From the NCBI RefSeq assembly GCF_016598615.1, contig NZ_CP066831.1, positions 6,014,001-6,078,000 on the forward strand: a stretch of 64,000 bases of DNA, written 5' to 3'. This DNA is from Streptomyces liliifuscus. Lineage in GTDB: Bacteria > Actinomycetota > Actinomycetes > Streptomycetales > Streptomycetaceae. The notes beneath the pieces are model-generated. The model was not told where the DNA came from. It made no database searches and saw only the letters and a program-made list of their open reading frames with translations. Shown piece by piece: positions 40,728 through 48,891 of this stretch (the first letter of the stretch is position 1; every line of letters starts with the position of its first letter). Both the position numbers and the translations under genes were made by a program.

Positions 40728-42134
40728 TCAGTGGTGGAAGCCGGTCGCCGCCCCCTTGTCCCGGGTCAGCGGGTGCTGCTGCTGGCGCAGTTCGGGCAGC
40801 AGACGGCCCAGGTCCTCCACGAACAGCTCGGCGAGGTCGGACGAGAACCCGTTGCGGCACACCACCCGCAGCACGGACAGGTCCTCACGGTTCTCGGGGA
40901 AGGTGTACGCCGGCAGCAGCCAGCCCCGCTCCCGCATACGCCGGGACACGTCGAAGACGTCGTACGCGGTGATGTCCGGAGCCGTTGTGAACGCGAACAC
41001 CGGCAACTGGTCGCCCCGGGTGAGGAGACGGAAGTCGCCGAGCGCCTCGATCCGTTCGGCGAGCCCCAGGGCGACGTCCCGCGTCGTCTGCTGAACAGCC
41101 CGGTAGCCCTCGCGGCCCAGCCGAAGGAAGGTGTAGTACTGCGCCACGACCTGCGCCCCCGGCCGGGAGAAGTTGAGCGCGAAGGTCGGCATGTCACCGC
41201 CCAGGTAGTTGACCCGGAAGACCAGCTCCTCCGGCAGCTCGGCGGCCGAGCGCCACAGCGCCCAGCCGACACCCGGGTAGACCAGTCCGTACTTGTGCCC
41301 CGAGGTGTTGATGGAGGAGACACGCGGCAGCCGGAAGTCCCAGACCAGGTCCTCGTCGAGGAAGGGAGCGACCATCGCGCCGGACGCGCCGTCGACGTGG
41401 ACGGGGATGTCCAGACCCGTGCGCGACTGCAACTCGTCCAGGGCGGCGCAGAGTTCGGCGATCGGCTCGTACGATCCGTCAAAGGTGGAGCCGAGGATGC
41501 CGACGACGCCGATGGTGTTCTCGTCGCACAGTTCGGCGGCGGCCTGCGGGTCGAGGTGGAACCGGTCGCCCTCCATGGGCACCTGACGGGCCTCGACCTC
41601 CCAGAAGTTGCAGAACTTGTCCCAGCAGACCTGGACGTTGACGCCCATGACGAGATTGGGGCGGGCCCCCGGATACCGGTCGGCGTTGCGCTTGGCCCAG
41701 CGGCGCTTGAGCGCCATGCCCGCGAGCATGCACGCCTCGCTGGACCCCGTCGTGGAACAGCCCACGGCGGCGGACGGATCCGGCGCGTTCCACAGGTCGG
41801 CGAGCATCGCCACACATCGCCGCTCCAGCTCGGCCGTGCGCGGGTACTCGTCCTTGTCGATCATGTTCTTGTCGCTGCACTCGGTCATCAGCACCCCGGC
41901 CTGGGGTTCCATCCAGGTGGTGACGAAGGTGGCGAGGTTGAGGCGGGAGTTGCCGTCCAGCATCAGCTCGTCGTGCACCAGCTGATACGCGGTGGAGGGC
42001 GGCAGCGGCCCGTCCGGCAGCCGGTGCTGGGGCGGGGCCTCGGTCATGCCGCCGACCGGATTCGCCTGCCCGTAGAAGGGGTTGACGGTCGCGGGACGCT
42101 CGTCGGGCTGCTCGGGGCCGGTGTGCAGCGGCAT
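40728..42134 (-). CDS. gad: Glutamate decarboxylase
   Basis: 468 residues. PLP-dependent decarboxylase of the GadA/B group: ECSDKNMIDKDEYPRTAELE near the N-terminus, CSTTGSSEACML, HVDGASGAMVAPFL and the PLP Lys in SGHKYGLVYPG. It converts glutamate to GABA, consuming a proton, and so serves pH homeostasis or GABA supply. The ATG at 42134 has GGAGG just upstream; the longer frame lacks family similarity. No antiporter gene is adjacent. Confidence 0.95.
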   Translation of the reverse strand: MPLHTGPEQPDERPATVNPFYGQANPVGGMTEAPPQHRLPDGPLPPSTAYQLVHDELMLDGNSRLNLATFVTTWMEPQAGVLMTECSDKNMIDKDEYPRTAELERRCVAMLADLWNAPDPSAAVGCSTTGSSEACMLAGMALKRRWAKRNADRYPGARPNLVMGVNVQVCWDKFCNFWEVEARQVPMEGDRFHLDPQAAAELCDENTIGVVGILGSTFDGSYEPIAELCAALDELQSRTGLDIPVHVDGASGAMVAPFLDEDLVWDFRLPRVSSINTSGHKYGLVYPGVGWALWRSAAELPEELVFRVNYLGGDMPTFALNFSRPGAQVVAQYYTFLRLGREGYRAVQQTTRDVALGLAERIEALGDFRLLTRGDQLPVFAFTTAPDITAYDVFDVSRRMRERGWLLPAYTFPENREDLSVLRVVCRNGFSSDLAELFVEDLGRLLPELRQQQHPLTRDKGAATGFHH

Positions 42135-42254
42135 GGGTCCTCCGGTCGGTGAGGTCGGGCCTCCATGGTGGGCCACCACCTCGTCATAAGCGGGTAAAAC
42201 CGGCATGGCACCCGGTGGATTCGGGTCCGGCGGAAGCGGCCGGTGGATTCCGGC

Positions 42255-42285
42255 TTGCACCTCACGTGACGTGAGGCCGCAGCCT
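42255..42285 (+). promoter_or_regulatory. tipA promoter and operator
   Basis: -35 TTGCAC (42255-42260), 19-nt spacer holding the perfect 7-3-7 inverted repeat CCTCACG-TGA-CGTGAGG (42260-42276), and -10 CAGCCT (42280-42285). The long spacer with a central dyad is the hallmark of MerR-activated promoters and matches what I recall of the S. lividans tipA promoter. Confidence 0.93.
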
Positions 42286-42318
42286 GGGACGCGTACCGAA
42301 AAGGAGGGAGCGGAGACG

Positions 42319-43080
42319 ATGAGCTACTCCGTGGGACAGGTCGCCGGTTTCGCCGGGGTGACGGTGCGGACGCTGCACCACTACGACGAGATCGGGCTGC
42401 TCGTGCCGAGCGAGCGCAGCCACGCGGGCCACCGGCGCTACGGCGACGAGGATCTCGACCGGCTGCAGCAGATCCTGTTCTACCGGGAGCTGGGCTTTCC
42501 GCTCGACGAGGTCGCGGCCCTGCTCGACGACCCGGAGGCGGACCCGCGCGCGCATCTGCGCCGCCAGCACGAGCTGCTGACCGCCCGGATCGAGAAGCTG
42601 CAGAAGATGGCCGCGGCCGTGGAGCACGCCATGGAGGCACGCACGATGGGCATCAACCTCACACCCGAGGAGAAGTTCGAGGTCTTCGGCGACAAGGACC
42701 CCGAGGAGCACGCGGAGGAGGCCGAGCGCCGCTGGGGAGGCACCGAGGCGTACGCGGAGTCGCAGCGCCGCGCCGCCCGCTACACCAAGGACGACTGGAA
42801 GCGCATGCAGGCCGAGGTCGCCTCCTGGGGCGAGCGCTATGACGCCCTCATGGAGGCCGGCGAGCCCGCCACGGGGGAGCGGGCCATGGACATGGCCGAG
42901 GAACACCGGCAGCACATCGGCCAGTGGTTCTACGACTGCTCGTACGAGATCCACCGGGGTCTCGGCGAGATGTACATGTCGGACGAGCGGTTCAAGGCGT
43001 TCTACGACTCCATGCGTCCGGGGCTCGCCGAGCACCTGAGGGACGCGATCACGGCGAACGCGGCACGGCACGAGGCCTGA
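42319..43080 (+). CDS. tipA: TipA MerR-family thiopeptide-responsive activator
   Basis: 253 residues, exactly the length of TipAL. MerR helix-turn-helix YSVGQVAGFAGVTVRTLHHYDEIGLL, a linking coiled coil, then the TipAS antibiotic-binding domain from residue 110 (MGINLTPEEKFEVFGD). Cys207 in WFYDCSYEIHRG is the only Cys in the protein and is the candidate for covalent thiopeptide capture. It binds its own promoter as an autoactivator. An internal start makes the short form. Confidence 0.96.
   Translation: MSYSVGQVAGFAGVTVRTLHHYDEIGLLVPSERSHAGHRRYGDEDLDRLQQILFYRELGFPLDEVAALLDDPEADPRAHLRRQHELLTARIEKLQKMAAAVEHAMEARTMGINLTPEEKFEVFGDKDPEEHAEEAERRWGGTEAYAESQRRAARYTKDDWKRMQAEVASWGERYDALMEAGEPATGERAMDMAEEHRQHIGQWFYDCSYEIHRGLGEMYMSDERFKAFYDSMRPGLAEHLRDAITANAARHEA
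42646..43080 (+). other. Internal translation start for TipAS (144 residues)
   Basis: An in-frame ATG at codon 110 is preceded by GGAGG with 8-nt spacing. The resulting 144-residue product equals the known short form, which binds thiopeptides without DNA binding and buffers the response. Confidence 0.85.
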
Positions 43081-43139
43081 GGGCGCGGGCGGCAAGAGGC
43101 CCGAGGCGATCGGCGAATGCCCGCGAGTAGAGGGAGGGC

Positions 43140-43175
43140 GGTAAGGGGCGTTCGCAATGGCGGGCGCCCCTTACC
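43140..43175. terminator. Terminator between tipA and YbjQ-type gene
   Basis: An 11-bp perfect stem (GGTAAGGGGCG, 43140-43150, with 43165-43175) between convergent genes. Confidence 0.65.
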
Positions 43176-43192
43176 CCCGTACAGCCGTCGCG

Positions 43193-43558
43193 CTATTCCT
43201 TGACCATCACCACGGCCGTGCCGTACGCGCACACCTCCGTTCCGACGTCCGACGCCTCGGTCACGTCGAAGCGGAACGCCAGCACACCGTTGGCGCCCCG
43301 CGCGCGTGCCTGCTCGACGAGCCGTTCCATCGCCTGGTTGCGGGTCTCCACCAGCGTCTTGGTGAGGCCCTTGAGCTCGCCGCCGATCATCGACTTCAGA
43401 CCCGCGCCGATCTGGCTGCCCAGATGCCTGGAGCGCACGGTCAGTCCGAAGACCTCACCGACGACCTGCTCGACCCGGTAGCCGGGCACGTCGTTCGTCG
43501 TCACGACCAGTACGTCGGGCTGGGGTCCCTGACCGCCGCCGTATTCTTCGATTCCCAT
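43193..43558 (-). CDS. YbjQ/UPF0145 family protein
   Basis: 121 residues. UPF0145 features: VLVVTTNDVPGYRVEQVVGEVFGLTVRS, ETRNQAMERLVEQARARGANGV and VCAYGTAVVM. Small pentameric-type fold of unknown function, sometimes labelled heavy-metal-binding; no Cys/His cluster supports metal binding here. Confidence 0.9.
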   Translation of the reverse strand: MGIEEYGGGQGPQPDVLVVTTNDVPGYRVEQVVGEVFGLTVRSRHLGSQIGAGLKSMIGGELKGLTKTLVETRNQAMERLVEQARARGANGVLAFRFDVTEASDVGTEVCAYGTAVVMVKE

Positions 43559-43698
43559 GGCTCACAGCTTTGTCCCAGTCGGGGCACAGTGCATCCTGTA
43601 GGAGCCGGTGGAACCTGGACCCTTCATGCTGCGTTGATAACTTTGGTCGGCCACACCCTCGCCTGCCGCATATCCACCACCCTCAGGAGTCCGGAATC

Positions 43699-44682
43699 GT
43701 GACGACGACGCTTGCCCTCGGCCCAAGCTGGTTGGATCCGGACTACCTTCTCGACTCGTTCGGCATCTGGGGCCTGCTCCTGATCGTCTTCGCCGAGTCC
43801 GGCCTGCTCATCGGCTTCTTCCTGCCGGGTGACTCCCTGCTGTTCACGGCGGGTCTGCTGATCACGTCGAACCAGCTGGACTTCCCGCTCTGGGCCGCCA
43901 TCGTTCTGATCTGCATCGCCGCGATCGTCGGCGACCAGGTGGGCTACATGTTCGGCAAGAAGGTGGGGCCGTCGCTCTTCACCCGGCCGGACTCGCGCCT
44001 CTTCAAACAGGAGAACGTGGTCAAGGCCCACGAGTTCTTCGAGAAGTACGGCCCCAAGTCCCTGGTCCTGGCCCGCTTCGTGCCCATCGTGCGGACGTTC
44101 ACGCCGATCATCGCCGGTGTCAGCGGCATGAAGTACCGCTCGTTCCTGATCTTCAACGTGGTCGGCGGCATCCTCTGGGGCGCGGGCGTCACACTGCTCG
44201 GCTCCTGGCTCGGCCAGATCGACTTCGTGAAGAAGAACATCGAGCCGATCCTGCTCCTGATCGTCTTCATCTCGGTGGTCCCGATCATCATCGAGTTCAT
44301 GCGGGCCCGCAGTAAGTCCAAGAAGAACCCGCAGCAGCAGCCCCCGGCGCCGCAGGTCATGGACGATCAGACGACCCAGCTCCGCCGCATCCCCCCGGCC
44401 CACGAGAACGGTCAGAACGGCCAGGACGACTACTACGGCAACAACGCCAACGGCGGCCAGAACCAGCAGTACCAACAGCAGCCCTACACCCCGGACCAGG
44501 GCTACGACCAGAACTACGGCGGCTACCCCCAGGACCAGTACGCCCAGCAGTACCCCCAGAACTACCCGCCCCAGAACCAGCAGCAGTACCCCCAGCCCCC
44601 GTACCCCCAGGACCCGAACCAGGGCCAGCAGTACCCCCAGAACCAGGGCCACCCGTACGGCCAGAACTACCCGCAGAACTGA
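43699..44682 (+). CDS. DedA family membrane protein with Q/P/Y-rich tail
   Basis: 327 residues. The DedA domain (about 15-205) has GLLIGFFLPGDSLLFTAG, GDQVGYMFGKKVG, ARFVPIVRTFTPIIAGVSGM and several TM helices. DedA proteins are lipid scramblase/flippase-type transporters linked to undecaprenyl phosphate recycling. After residue about 215 a disordered tail runs to the end, almost entirely Gln, Pro, Tyr, Asn and Gly (YPQN repeats). GTG at 43699 with AGGAG 9 nt upstream. Confidence 0.92.
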   Translation: MTTTLALGPSWLDPDYLLDSFGIWGLLLIVFAESGLLIGFFLPGDSLLFTAGLLITSNQLDFPLWAAIVLICIAAIVGDQVGYMFGKKVGPSLFTRPDSRLFKQENVVKAHEFFEKYGPKSLVLARFVPIVRTFTPIIAGVSGMKYRSFLIFNVVGGILWGAGVTLLGSWLGQIDFVKKNIEPILLLIVFISVVPIIIEFMRARSKSKKNPQQQPPAPQVMDDQTTQLRRIPPAHENGQNGQDDYYGNNANGGQNQQYQQQPYTPDQGYDQNYGGYPQDQYAQQYPQNYPPQNQQQYPQPPYPQDPNQGQQYPQNQGHPYGQNYPQN

Positions 44683-44713
44683 CGAACGCGGCTCAACCGA
44701 AGCGCGCCCCATA

Positions 44714-44741
44714 AGGGGCGCGGGGAACTGCGCGATCAGCC
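44714..44741 (+). repeat. Copy of the GGCGCGGGGAACTGCGCG repeat
   Basis: Same 28-base element as inside the FUSC gene, here between the convergent dedA and ThrE-type genes. The rest of the 129-bp gap shows nothing recognisable. Confidence 0.9.
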
Positions 44742-44811
44742 AAAGGCAACCCGCACCCGGCTACGAACGACAGCCACCCACGATCAAAGCCGCCCCAAGA
44801 GGACCCGCACC

Positions 44812-46467
44812 TCAGAACCCGCGGGTCCTCTTCGCCGCCCTCCGCGCCCCGGCGGAAGCCCCGGGCAGACGCAGGAACAGCCGAGAAATCTCGGACCCCA
44901 GATTCACCCCGATAGCGATGGCCATCGCAAGAGCGGCCGCCTTCGTCAGCGACACCAGCCCCTCGTCGACATCGTTCTGAGCGATCGCCAGCAGCCCGAA
45001 ATACGTGGCCGACCCCGGCAACAGGGGCCCGATCGCCGCGGTGGTGTAAGGCAGCGCCGAAGCGAACCGGTACCGCGACAGCAGCTGTCCGAACAGCCCC
45101 ACGAGCCCGGCCGCCGCGGCCGTGGAGGCGACGGGCGAGATCTCGCCCGCGTAGTGCATGGCCCCGTACACACTCCACGCCACGCCCCCGTTGAGCGTCA
45201 CGATCAGCACAGTGGAACGTTCCTGCTGGAGCAGCACCGCGAAGGTCAGCGTCAGGAGCATCGACGCGGCGATCTGCCAGTACGGCCGCTCGGCGGACTG
45301 CAGGGCCGTGTCCGGATTGAGTTCGGCGCCCAGCGTCACGCCGAAGTACAGGATCACGAGGACGCCGATGACGATGCCGACGTAGAAGTACATGACTTCC
45401 AGGAGCCGGGCCGCCGCGGTGATGTAGTAGCCGGTCAGCCCGTCCTGCACGCCCGCCACCAGCGCACGTCCGGGCAGCAGCGCGAAGAGCCCACCGGTGA
45501 TCACCGCTGACGCCCGCACGTCGACGTGCGCGATCGTCAGCGCGGCACCCATCGCGGCGGCCGGCATCGCGGCCATCGTGAACTGGTAGAACTCCGGCAG
45601 CCCGCGCCCCGCGCACAGCCACGCCAGCCGGTCGCCCAGCATCGCGCCGACGGCGGCCGCGACGAACACGATCGCGTCACCGCCGACGAGCACGGAGGCC
45701 GCGCCCGCGAGCAGCCCGGTGGCGAGGGTCAGCACCCAGCCGCTGTACGGGTGCCGGTTGCGGCGGATCTCAGCGAGCCGCCGGTAGGACTCCTCCAGGG
45801 AGACCTCGGTCTGGTCGTCGCTGATGTCGTCGACGAGCTGGTAGACGGCCGCCAGACGTGTGTAGTCGGTGCCCCGGCGCCGTACGGTCCGTGACGCGGT
45901 CACCGGATCCTCGACCAGCGACGGCTGGTACGAGATGGACAGCAGCGTGAAGGTGACGCCCGGCTCGCAGCGGTCGAGGCCGTACGAACGGCAGACGGCG
46001 AACATCGCCGCCTCCACGTCCTCGGCGCCCTCGCCGCCGGCGAGCAGCAACTCGCCGATACGCAGGGTCAGGTCGAGCACGCGCGGGACGGCCGGACCCT
46101 CGTCCTCCGTCTTCTGCACGGTCTCGGGGACGGGCCGCTCGGCGACGGGCATGCGCAGCATCGTGCGCATCCGGTCCTGCCAGGGGACGTCCTTGGTGAG
46201 ATCGACCCGCGGTATGCCGGTGGGCGGGGTGAAGGCGAGCGGCGCGTGCTTCGCGCTGTAGGTCCTCGGCGTGCTGAACGCCGACCCCTCCGAGTCGGTG
46301 GCGGGCACCTGCGGGACGCCGAGCCCCTTGGGAAGCGCGAACTCCGACGTCGTCGAGGACTCCTCCTCGACCGGCGCGGGCTGCGCCACCACACCGGCGG
46401 GCGGGACGAACGCACTCCTCGCCTCGTCCGACTGCGGCTTACGGTCTTCCGCCTCCGGCTCGGTCAC
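44812..46467 (-). CDS. ThrE-type threonine/serine exporter
   Basis: 551 residues. N-terminal about 110 disordered and charged; then the ThrE N-domain (LTLRIGELLLAGGEGAEDVEAAM, CEPGVTFTLLSISY) and two membrane blocks, about five TM helices from 240-370 and five from 395-525. The two halves correspond to the paired ThrE domains that are separate genes in some bacteria. GTG at 46467 with AGGAG 6 nt upstream; an ATG 15 codons earlier is also in frame. Exports small neutral amino acids; substrate not proven. Confidence 0.9.
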   Translation of the reverse strand: MTEPEAEDRKPQSDEARSAFVPPAGVVAQPAPVEEESSTTSEFALPKGLGVPQVPATDSEGSAFSTPRTYSAKHAPLAFTPPTGIPRVDLTKDVPWQDRMRTMLRMPVAERPVPETVQKTEDEGPAVPRVLDLTLRIGELLLAGGEGAEDVEAAMFAVCRSYGLDRCEPGVTFTLLSISYQPSLVEDPVTASRTVRRRGTDYTRLAAVYQLVDDISDDQTEVSLEESYRRLAEIRRNRHPYSGWVLTLATGLLAGAASVLVGGDAIVFVAAAVGAMLGDRLAWLCAGRGLPEFYQFTMAAMPAAAMGAALTIAHVDVRASAVITGGLFALLPGRALVAGVQDGLTGYYITAAARLLEVMYFYVGIVIGVLVILYFGVTLGAELNPDTALQSAERPYWQIAASMLLTLTFAVLLQQERSTVLIVTLNGGVAWSVYGAMHYAGEISPVASTAAAAGLVGLFGQLLSRYRFASALPYTTAAIGPLLPGSATYFGLLAIAQNDVDEGLVSLTKAAALAMAIAIGVNLGSEISRLFLRLPGASAGARRAAKRTRGF

Positions 46468-46524
46468 CCACGACTCCTGAATCGCACATTCGGTACGCCT
46501 CAGTATGCGCACTGACAGACAAAG

Positions 46525-46557
46525 GGGCCGCGCGACCCCGTGGGGGTCACGCGGCCC
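46525..46557 (-). terminator. Terminator after ppa
   Basis: A 15-bp stem with one mismatch (GGGCCGCGCGACCCC with its partner) and a 3-nt loop, 16 bp past the ppa stop. Confidence 0.75.
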
Positions 46558-46572
46558 TCAGGCCACGGGGGG

Positions 46573-47064
46573 TCAGTGACCGCCCGTCTCCTTGAACCGC
46601 TTGTAGGACCGCTCGATCTCGGCCTCGGCGTCCGTACGACCCACCCAGTTGGCGCCCTCGACGGACTTGCCCGGCTCCAGGTCCTTGTAGACCTCGAAGA
46701 AGTGCTGGATCTCCAGACGGTCGAACTCCGACACGTGGTGGATGTCCCGCAGGTGCTCCACGCGAGGGTCGTGCGCGGGCACGCACAGCAGCTTGTCGTC
46801 GCCGCCGGCCTCGTCCGTCATACGGAACATGCCGATCGTGCGGCACTGGATGAGACAGCCGGGGAAGGTCGGCTCGTCCAGGATGACCAGCGCGTCCAGC
46901 GGGTCGCCGTCCTCGCCGAGGGTGTTCTCGACGAAGCCGTAGTCGGCCGGGTAACTGGTCGAGGTGAAGAGGCGACGGTCCAGACGGATCCGACCGGTCT
47001 CGTGGTCCACCTCGTACTTGTTCCGTGAACCCTTCGGAATCTCGATCGTGACGTCGAACTCCAC
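46573..47064 (-). CDS. ppa: Inorganic pyrophosphatase
   Basis: 163 residues, the family size. Family I soluble PPase: EFDVTIEIPKGSRNKYEVD, YPADYGFVENTLGEDGDPLDALV (the metal-binding DxxxD cluster) and VKDL-equivalent EVYKDLEPGKSVEG. Hydrolyses pyrophosphate to drive biosynthesis. The GTG at 47064 was chosen because GGAGGAG lies upstream and the protein then starts at the usual point; in-frame ATGs at 47079 and 47088 lie before or within that site. Divergent from dacB. Confidence 0.96.
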   Translation of the reverse strand: MEFDVTIEIPKGSRNKYEVDHETGRIRLDRRLFTSTSYPADYGFVENTLGEDGDPLDALVILDEPTFPGCLIQCRTIGMFRMTDEAGGDDKLLCVPAHDPRVEHLRDIHHVSEFDRLEIQHFFEVYKDLEPGKSVEGANWVGRTDAEAEIERSYKRFKETGGH

Positions 47065-47143
47065 CGGTGGCTCCTCCATGATCAGCACATAGTTCTGGTG
47101 GTTAAGTGTCCCTCACGCAGGTGTGTGATCGCGAAAGGGGCTG

Positions 47144-48739
47144 GTGGTCGTGCCAGAGCTGAAGGCTTGGCGGGCCGCGAGACCGCATGTGGTGCGGGTC
47201 GCGCGGTCCGTGAGACCGCAACTCGTACGGGCCGTGGGAACAGTGAAGCCACCGCTCGTCCGGGCCGCAGGAGCCGTGAAGCCGCTGGTCACGCAGCCGT
47301 CGACCGTGCAGTTCACGGCGGGCGCCGCCACCCTCGGACTCGTCGTGGCGGCCACCGTGGTCACTGCGGCCGGGCCCTGGGACTCCACCGGTCAGCGTAC
47401 GGCGGAGCGCGACTGGGCCGCATCGCAGGGGCGCGCAGGTGGCGCAGATCACGGTCATGTGTCCGGTACGTCCGGAAAGGCGCCGGCGCCCGCCCCCAGC
47501 GCCGCGTCCGTGCTCACCGGACTCGGCGGTTCCGTCGGCGCCGGGCCGTCCCCCACGGAGAAGGCCCTCGCCGACGTCCTCGGCCCGCTCCTCGACAACG
47601 CCGCGCTGGGCTCCGAACGCGCGGCCGCCGTCGTCGACCTGGCCACCGGAAAGCGCCTGTACGGCAAGGGCGCGGGCGACGCGCTGACCCCGGCGTCCAC
47701 GACGAAGATCGCCACGGCCGTCGCAGCACTCACCGCGGCGGGCGCCGACCATCGCATCGAGACCCGTACGGTCCTGGAACCGGACACCGAGGAGGTCGTC
47801 CTCGTCGGCGGCGGCGACCCCACGCTGACCGCCCGCAAGGACGCGGAGGGCAACGCGAGCCTGCGCACCCTCGCCGACGAAACCGCCCGCGCCCTCAAGG
47901 ACCGCAAAGCCCGTCGAGGTGCAGAGGTGACCCTCTCGTACGACACCTCGCTGTACGAGGGCCCCGACGTGCACCCCATCGGGCTCGACAACACCAATGT
48001 CGCCCGGGTCACCGCCCTGATGGCCGACGAGGGGCGGCTCGACGACACCTCAAGCGGCACCGCGAAGCGCAGCGAGGACCCGGCGGCCGACGCGGCGAAG
48101 AAGTTCGCGGATCTGCTGAAGGACCGCGGCATCAAGACCACGGTCCCCGGCCCCTCCAAGGCGACCGACCGCGCCAAGGCCCTCGCCACGGTGAAGTCCC
48201 CGCCCCTGTCCGCCCTGGTCGAACGCATGCTGACCAACAGCGACAACGACATCGCCGAGGCCCTGGCCCGCCAGACGGCCGTCGCCGCGGACGAACCGGC
48301 GAGCTTCAAGGGCGGCGGCACCGCCATCCGCAAGCAGCTGAAGAAGCTCGGACTGCCGCTCAAGGGCGCGGAGTTCGCCGACGGCAGCGGCCTGGACCGC
48401 GCCGACAAGCTCACCGCGGACCTGCTCACCGCCCTGCTGGCCAAGGCCGCCGACCCCGCCCACCCGGAGCTGCGCGCCGCCCTCACAGGCCTCCCCGTGG
48501 CCGGTTTCACCGGCACCCTCAGCACGCGCTACGCCGGCCAGCCCGGCACCGGCCTCGTACGCGCCAAGACGGGCACCCTGACCGGCGTACACACCCTGGC
48601 GGGCACCGTTGTGGACACGGACGGCCACCTCCTGGCCTTCGCCTTCCTGACGGCCTCCGACCCACCCACAGAGCCGACGGCAACCCAGAAGGCCCTGGAC
48701 GCCCTGGCATCAACACTGGCGACCTGCGGCTGCAAGTGA
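47144..48739 (+). CDS. dacB: D-alanyl-D-alanine carboxypeptidase/endopeptidase (PBP4 type)
   Basis: 531 residues. Penicillin-binding motifs: SxxK as STTK (Ser185, Lys188), SxN as SDN in MLTNSDNDIAE and KTG in AKTGTLTGV. PBP4-type enzymes trim peptidoglycan cross-links outside the membrane. The N-terminus is an imperfect 11-residue repeat (RPHVVRVARSV, RPQLVRAVGTV, KPPLVRAAGAV) ahead of one TM segment (about 58-78), so the protein is anchored rather than secreted. GTG 47144 or 47150 both fit GAAAGGGG. Confidence 0.92.
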   Translation: MVVPELKAWRAARPHVVRVARSVRPQLVRAVGTVKPPLVRAAGAVKPLVTQPSTVQFTAGAATLGLVVAATVVTAAGPWDSTGQRTAERDWAASQGRAGGADHGHVSGTSGKAPAPAPSAASVLTGLGGSVGAGPSPTEKALADVLGPLLDNAALGSERAAAVVDLATGKRLYGKGAGDALTPASTTKIATAVAALTAAGADHRIETRTVLEPDTEEVVLVGGGDPTLTARKDAEGNASLRTLADETARALKDRKARRGAEVTLSYDTSLYEGPDVHPIGLDNTNVARVTALMADEGRLDDTSSGTAKRSEDPAADAAKKFADLLKDRGIKTTVPGPSKATDRAKALATVKSPPLSALVERMLTNSDNDIAEALARQTAVAADEPASFKGGGTAIRKQLKKLGLPLKGAEFADGSGLDRADKLTADLLTALLAKAADPAHPELRAALTGLPVAGFTGTLSTRYAGQPGTGLVRAKTGTLTGVHTLAGTVVDTDGHLLAFAFLTASDPPTEPTATQKALDALASTLATCGCK

Positions 48740-48780
48740 AACTGCCGCTGTCGGCGAGCCCCGCAGGGGCAGCCGACAGC

Positions 48781-48805
48781 GGCGCGGGGAACTGCGCGCT
48801 CAGCC
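48781..48805 (+). repeat. Copy of the GGCGCGGGGAACTGCGCG repeat
   Basis: Intergenic copy between dacB and the metalloprotease gene, followed by cTCAGCC as in the FUSC copy. Confidence 0.9.
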
Positions 48806-48891
48806 ACAGCGGACCCGCACCCGATCCACAAGGGCAGCCCCTGCGGTCCACTCCCTGCCCCAAGCGGCAGCGCTCACGTACGGTTGACTGC

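Noticed and set aside
46573..47088. ppa start at 47079 or 47088
   Set aside because: The GGAGGAG ribosome site lies inside that extension; GTG 47064 gives the normal 163-residue protein.
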